Shown here one piece after another: positions 62,260 to 64,000 of a stretch of DNA of 64,000 nucleotides (the first letter of the stretch is position 1; each line of letters opens with the position of its first letter). Under the pieces are notes generated by a model that was given only the letters and a program-made list of their open reading frames with translations, was not told the origin of the DNA and did not search any database. The DNA is from Urechidicola croceus. Lineage in GTDB: Bacteria; Bacteroidota; Bacteroidia; Flavobacteriales; Flavobacteriaceae. The DNA is taken from assembly GCA_905181865.1 (NCBI GenBank), contig CAJIZG010000001.1:310001-374000 (forward strand). Reading direction: 5' to 3'. The position numbers and the translations under genes were made by a program.

Positions 62260-64000
62260 ATGAAAAAAGTATTATGCTCAATATTTTTGTCAACTTTTAT
62301 TATTATAAATAGTTTTGCTCAAGACACCGAAACTTATGCTATTTCAGGAAAAATAATTGATTCTTTATCCAATCAACCTTTAGAATATTCAACAATATCT
62401 TTAACGAATAACAGCACCAAAGAACTTACTGGAACTATTTCCGATAAAAATGGTTATTTTAAAATTAATACCAATCCCGGAGAATATACTTTGATTATTA
62501 AATTTTTTTCCTACAATGATATTATTAAACCGAACTTGAATATAGATAAGAATATAAATATTGGTGATATTATATTATCTCCGAAGGCGGAATCGCTCAA
62601 CACTATCGAGGTTTCTGGAAAAACTAAAATTACATCAATAAAATTGGGGAAAACTGTTTATAATATAGAACTCGATATTTCAGCACAAGGAGGAACTATA
62701 AATGATATTCTCAGCAGTACCCCCTCAGTTTCTGTAATAAATGGAGTGCCAACAATTAGAGGGTCTACAGCTACTGTTTTGATTAACGGACGGGTAACAT
62801 CGATGTCAAAAACAGAGGCTTTAGAGAATTTACAAGCCTCTCTTATTAAAAAGATAGAAATAATTACTGTACCAACTTCAAAAAACAGAGCCGATAGTAG
62901 CGGTGGTATTATAAACATAATATTAAAAAAGGGTTTAGACAAGGGCTGGAATGGCTCTGTTACTGCGACAGCCGGAATAAAAAATGTTTATGGAGGAGCT
63001 GCAACATTAAATTACCGTAAACATAAGTTTAATTTTTACTCAAACACTAGTTATTTTCAACGCGAAAGAATAGGTTCAAGTACCATTAAAAATGAATACT
63101 TTTTAAATGGGATTACAGATGAATATTTAACAGAGAATCTCATCAATAAAAGAAAGACTGATGTCGTCAACACTATAGTAGGAATTGATTATTACATGAA
63201 TGATAACTCTTCTCTTCATGTTCAAGGAGAACTTGCTGCTTTTGATGGCACTATTGATAGAAAAAATAAGTATAATTTCTCAAATTCATTTAACAATCTA
63301 ACGAATTCAATCGATCAATTTACATATACAGATCATCTAAATGATATCTACGAATTCTCTACTTCTTACAACAACTATTTTGATGGAGAAGGTAAAAATC
63401 TAACCTTACACCTAAGATATCAAGTCGATAAAGAATATAATGATGGCGACGTATTTTTTTATGAATTATATCCCAATCAAGGGTCATTATCAGAAGAGGA
63501 TGAATTATTCTATGACAATTTGGATTTTAAAAAAGTAACTTTTACGGCGTCCTATGCTTTTCCTTTTGCTAAAAATTCTAGTTTAGAAATAGGGACCGCT
63601 ATAGATCATGGCCAACTAATATACGATTACGGAAATAAAGTTATCCTTAATGGAGACTTTGTTACCAACCCTTTAAATACAGATAAAATAACCTACGATG
63701 AAGATGTAGTTGGATTTTATGCTGAATACGAATCTGGAAATGATACATTCTCTTACAAATTGGGGTTGAGAAGTGAAAGCACAAATTTGACAATAAATTT
63801 TTTAACTTCTCAAATTATAAAGACAAAAAATTACACCGATTTGTTTCCAAGTGCTATTTTTGAATATACCTTTAACGAAAATAAAAGACTCGAATTATAT
63901 TATGGTCGAGGAATTGAACGTGCTAGTTATGGATATTTATACCCTTTCGAACAAAGAGTAAGTGAAACTACATCCGAAAAAGGAAACATAGAATTACTAC
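62260..64000 (+). CDS. Outer-membrane beta-barrel receptor (TonB-dependent receptor-like), 3' end outside window
   Basis: An open frame from ATG 62260 to the window end (580 codons seen). The signal peptide is MKKVLCSIFLSTFIIINSFA. A carboxypeptidase-like domain (ISGKIIDSLSNQPLEYSTIS; TISDKNGYFKINTNPGEYTL) precedes a plug with TINDILSSTPSVSVINGVPT and RADSSGGIINIILKKGL, then alternating barrel strands. This is the outer membrane beta-barrel family (OMP_b-brl_3) of Bacteroidota. Ligand unknown. It was probably missed by simple ORF calling because its stop lies outside. Confidence 0.9.
   Translation, partial: MKKVLCSIFLSTFIIINSFAQDTETYAISGKIIDSLSNQPLEYSTISLTNNSTKELTGTISDKNGYFKINTNPGEYTLIIKFFSYNDIIKPNLNIDKNINIGDIILSPKAESLNTIEVSGKTKITSIKLGKTVYNIELDISAQGGTINDILSSTPSVSVINGVPTIRGSTATVLINGRVTSMSKTEALENLQASLIKKIEIITVPTSKNRADSSGGIINIILKKGLDKGWNGSVTATAGIKNVYGGAATLNYRKHKFNFYSNTSYFQRERIGSSTIKNEYFLNGITDEYLTENLINKRKTDVVNTIVGIDYYMNDNSSLHVQGELAAFDGTIDRKNKYNFSNSFNNLTNSIDQFTYTDHLNDIYEFSTSYNNYFDGEGKNLTLHLRYQVDKEYNDGDVFFYELYPNQGSLSEEDELFYDNLDFKKVTFTASYAFPFAKNSSLEIGTAIDHGQLIYDYGNKVILNGDFVTNPLNTDKITYDEDVVGFYAEYESGNDTFSYKLGLRSESTNLTINFLTSQIIKTKNYTDLFPSAIFEYTFNENKRLELYYGRGIERASYGYLYPFEQRVSETTSEKGNIELL

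Overview
The window is AT-rich, gene-dense chromosomal DNA from a member of the Bacteroidota, almost certainly a marine-type flavobacterium (family Flavobacteriaceae). Several signs point there: sigma-factor -7 boxes of the Bacteroidota form TAnnTTTG in front of many genes, almost no Shine-Dalgarno sequences, TTG/GTG starts, SusC/TonB-type receptors, a 6S RNA beside zapA, bshB1, DUF4105, DUF6787 and a two-copy LptB/KdsD/KdsC envelope set. It is a core-genome segment with accessory patches, not a phage or plasmid.

Layout. 1-3.6 kb: the end of a sugar-type Gfo/Idh/MocA oxidoreductase, then an IS3-family insertion sequence (1479-2959) that cuts a secreted-protein gene on its left and an RluA-type pseudouridine synthase on its right. 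3.6-15.6 kb: housekeeping genes (LysE-type exporter, priA, a basic secreted protein, two methyltransferases, ZIP transporter, recQ, kdsD-tatC-lptB). 15.6-19.6 kb: repeat-rich spacers around pssA, a YheT-type hydrolase and a DUF4105 protein. 19.6-25.7 kb: a minus-strand surface polysaccharide block (glycosyltransferase, SGNH protein, MBOAT acyltransferase, 2OG oxygenase, ABC export permease without its ATPase, UDP-sugar epimerase), bordered by gene remnants and repeats. 26.4-41.6 kb: ftcD, aroQ, xerD, rny, 6S RNA, zapA, M23 peptidase, TonB receptor, bcp, nth, an ECF-like sigma factor with a 46-residue downstream ORF, uvrA, a TPR protein and tRNA-His. 41.9-45.5 kb: bshB1, two plant-type LRR genes and a glutathione peroxidase, rearranged by a tandem duplication. 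45.5-49.8 kb: a DUF2520 protein, kdsC, a KAS III enzyme, pcm and a second Gfo/Idh protein. 49.8-60.4 kb: a MacAB-like efflux operon, a DCC protein, a dicarboxylate symporter and msrA, interspersed with several decayed genes. 60.4-64 kb: prfB, a HAD hydrolase and the 5' part of an outer-membrane beta-barrel receptor that runs off the end.

I did not find a CRISPR array, a prophage or a recognisable new defence system. The most noteworthy observations are: a tandem duplication that carries fragments of both neighbouring genes and has a 9-bp microhomology at its junction; a 6S RNA recognisable from its closing stem; two families of dispersed intergenic repeats, one of which supplies the C-terminal tail of a glycosyltransferase; a run of pseudogenes with several independent lesions (3-hydroxybutyryl-CoA dehydrogenase, sulfurtransferase, IS200-type transposase, GIY-YIG protein); and a conserved-looking small ORF after the sigma factor. 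All calls rest on reading the sequence; no database search was run.
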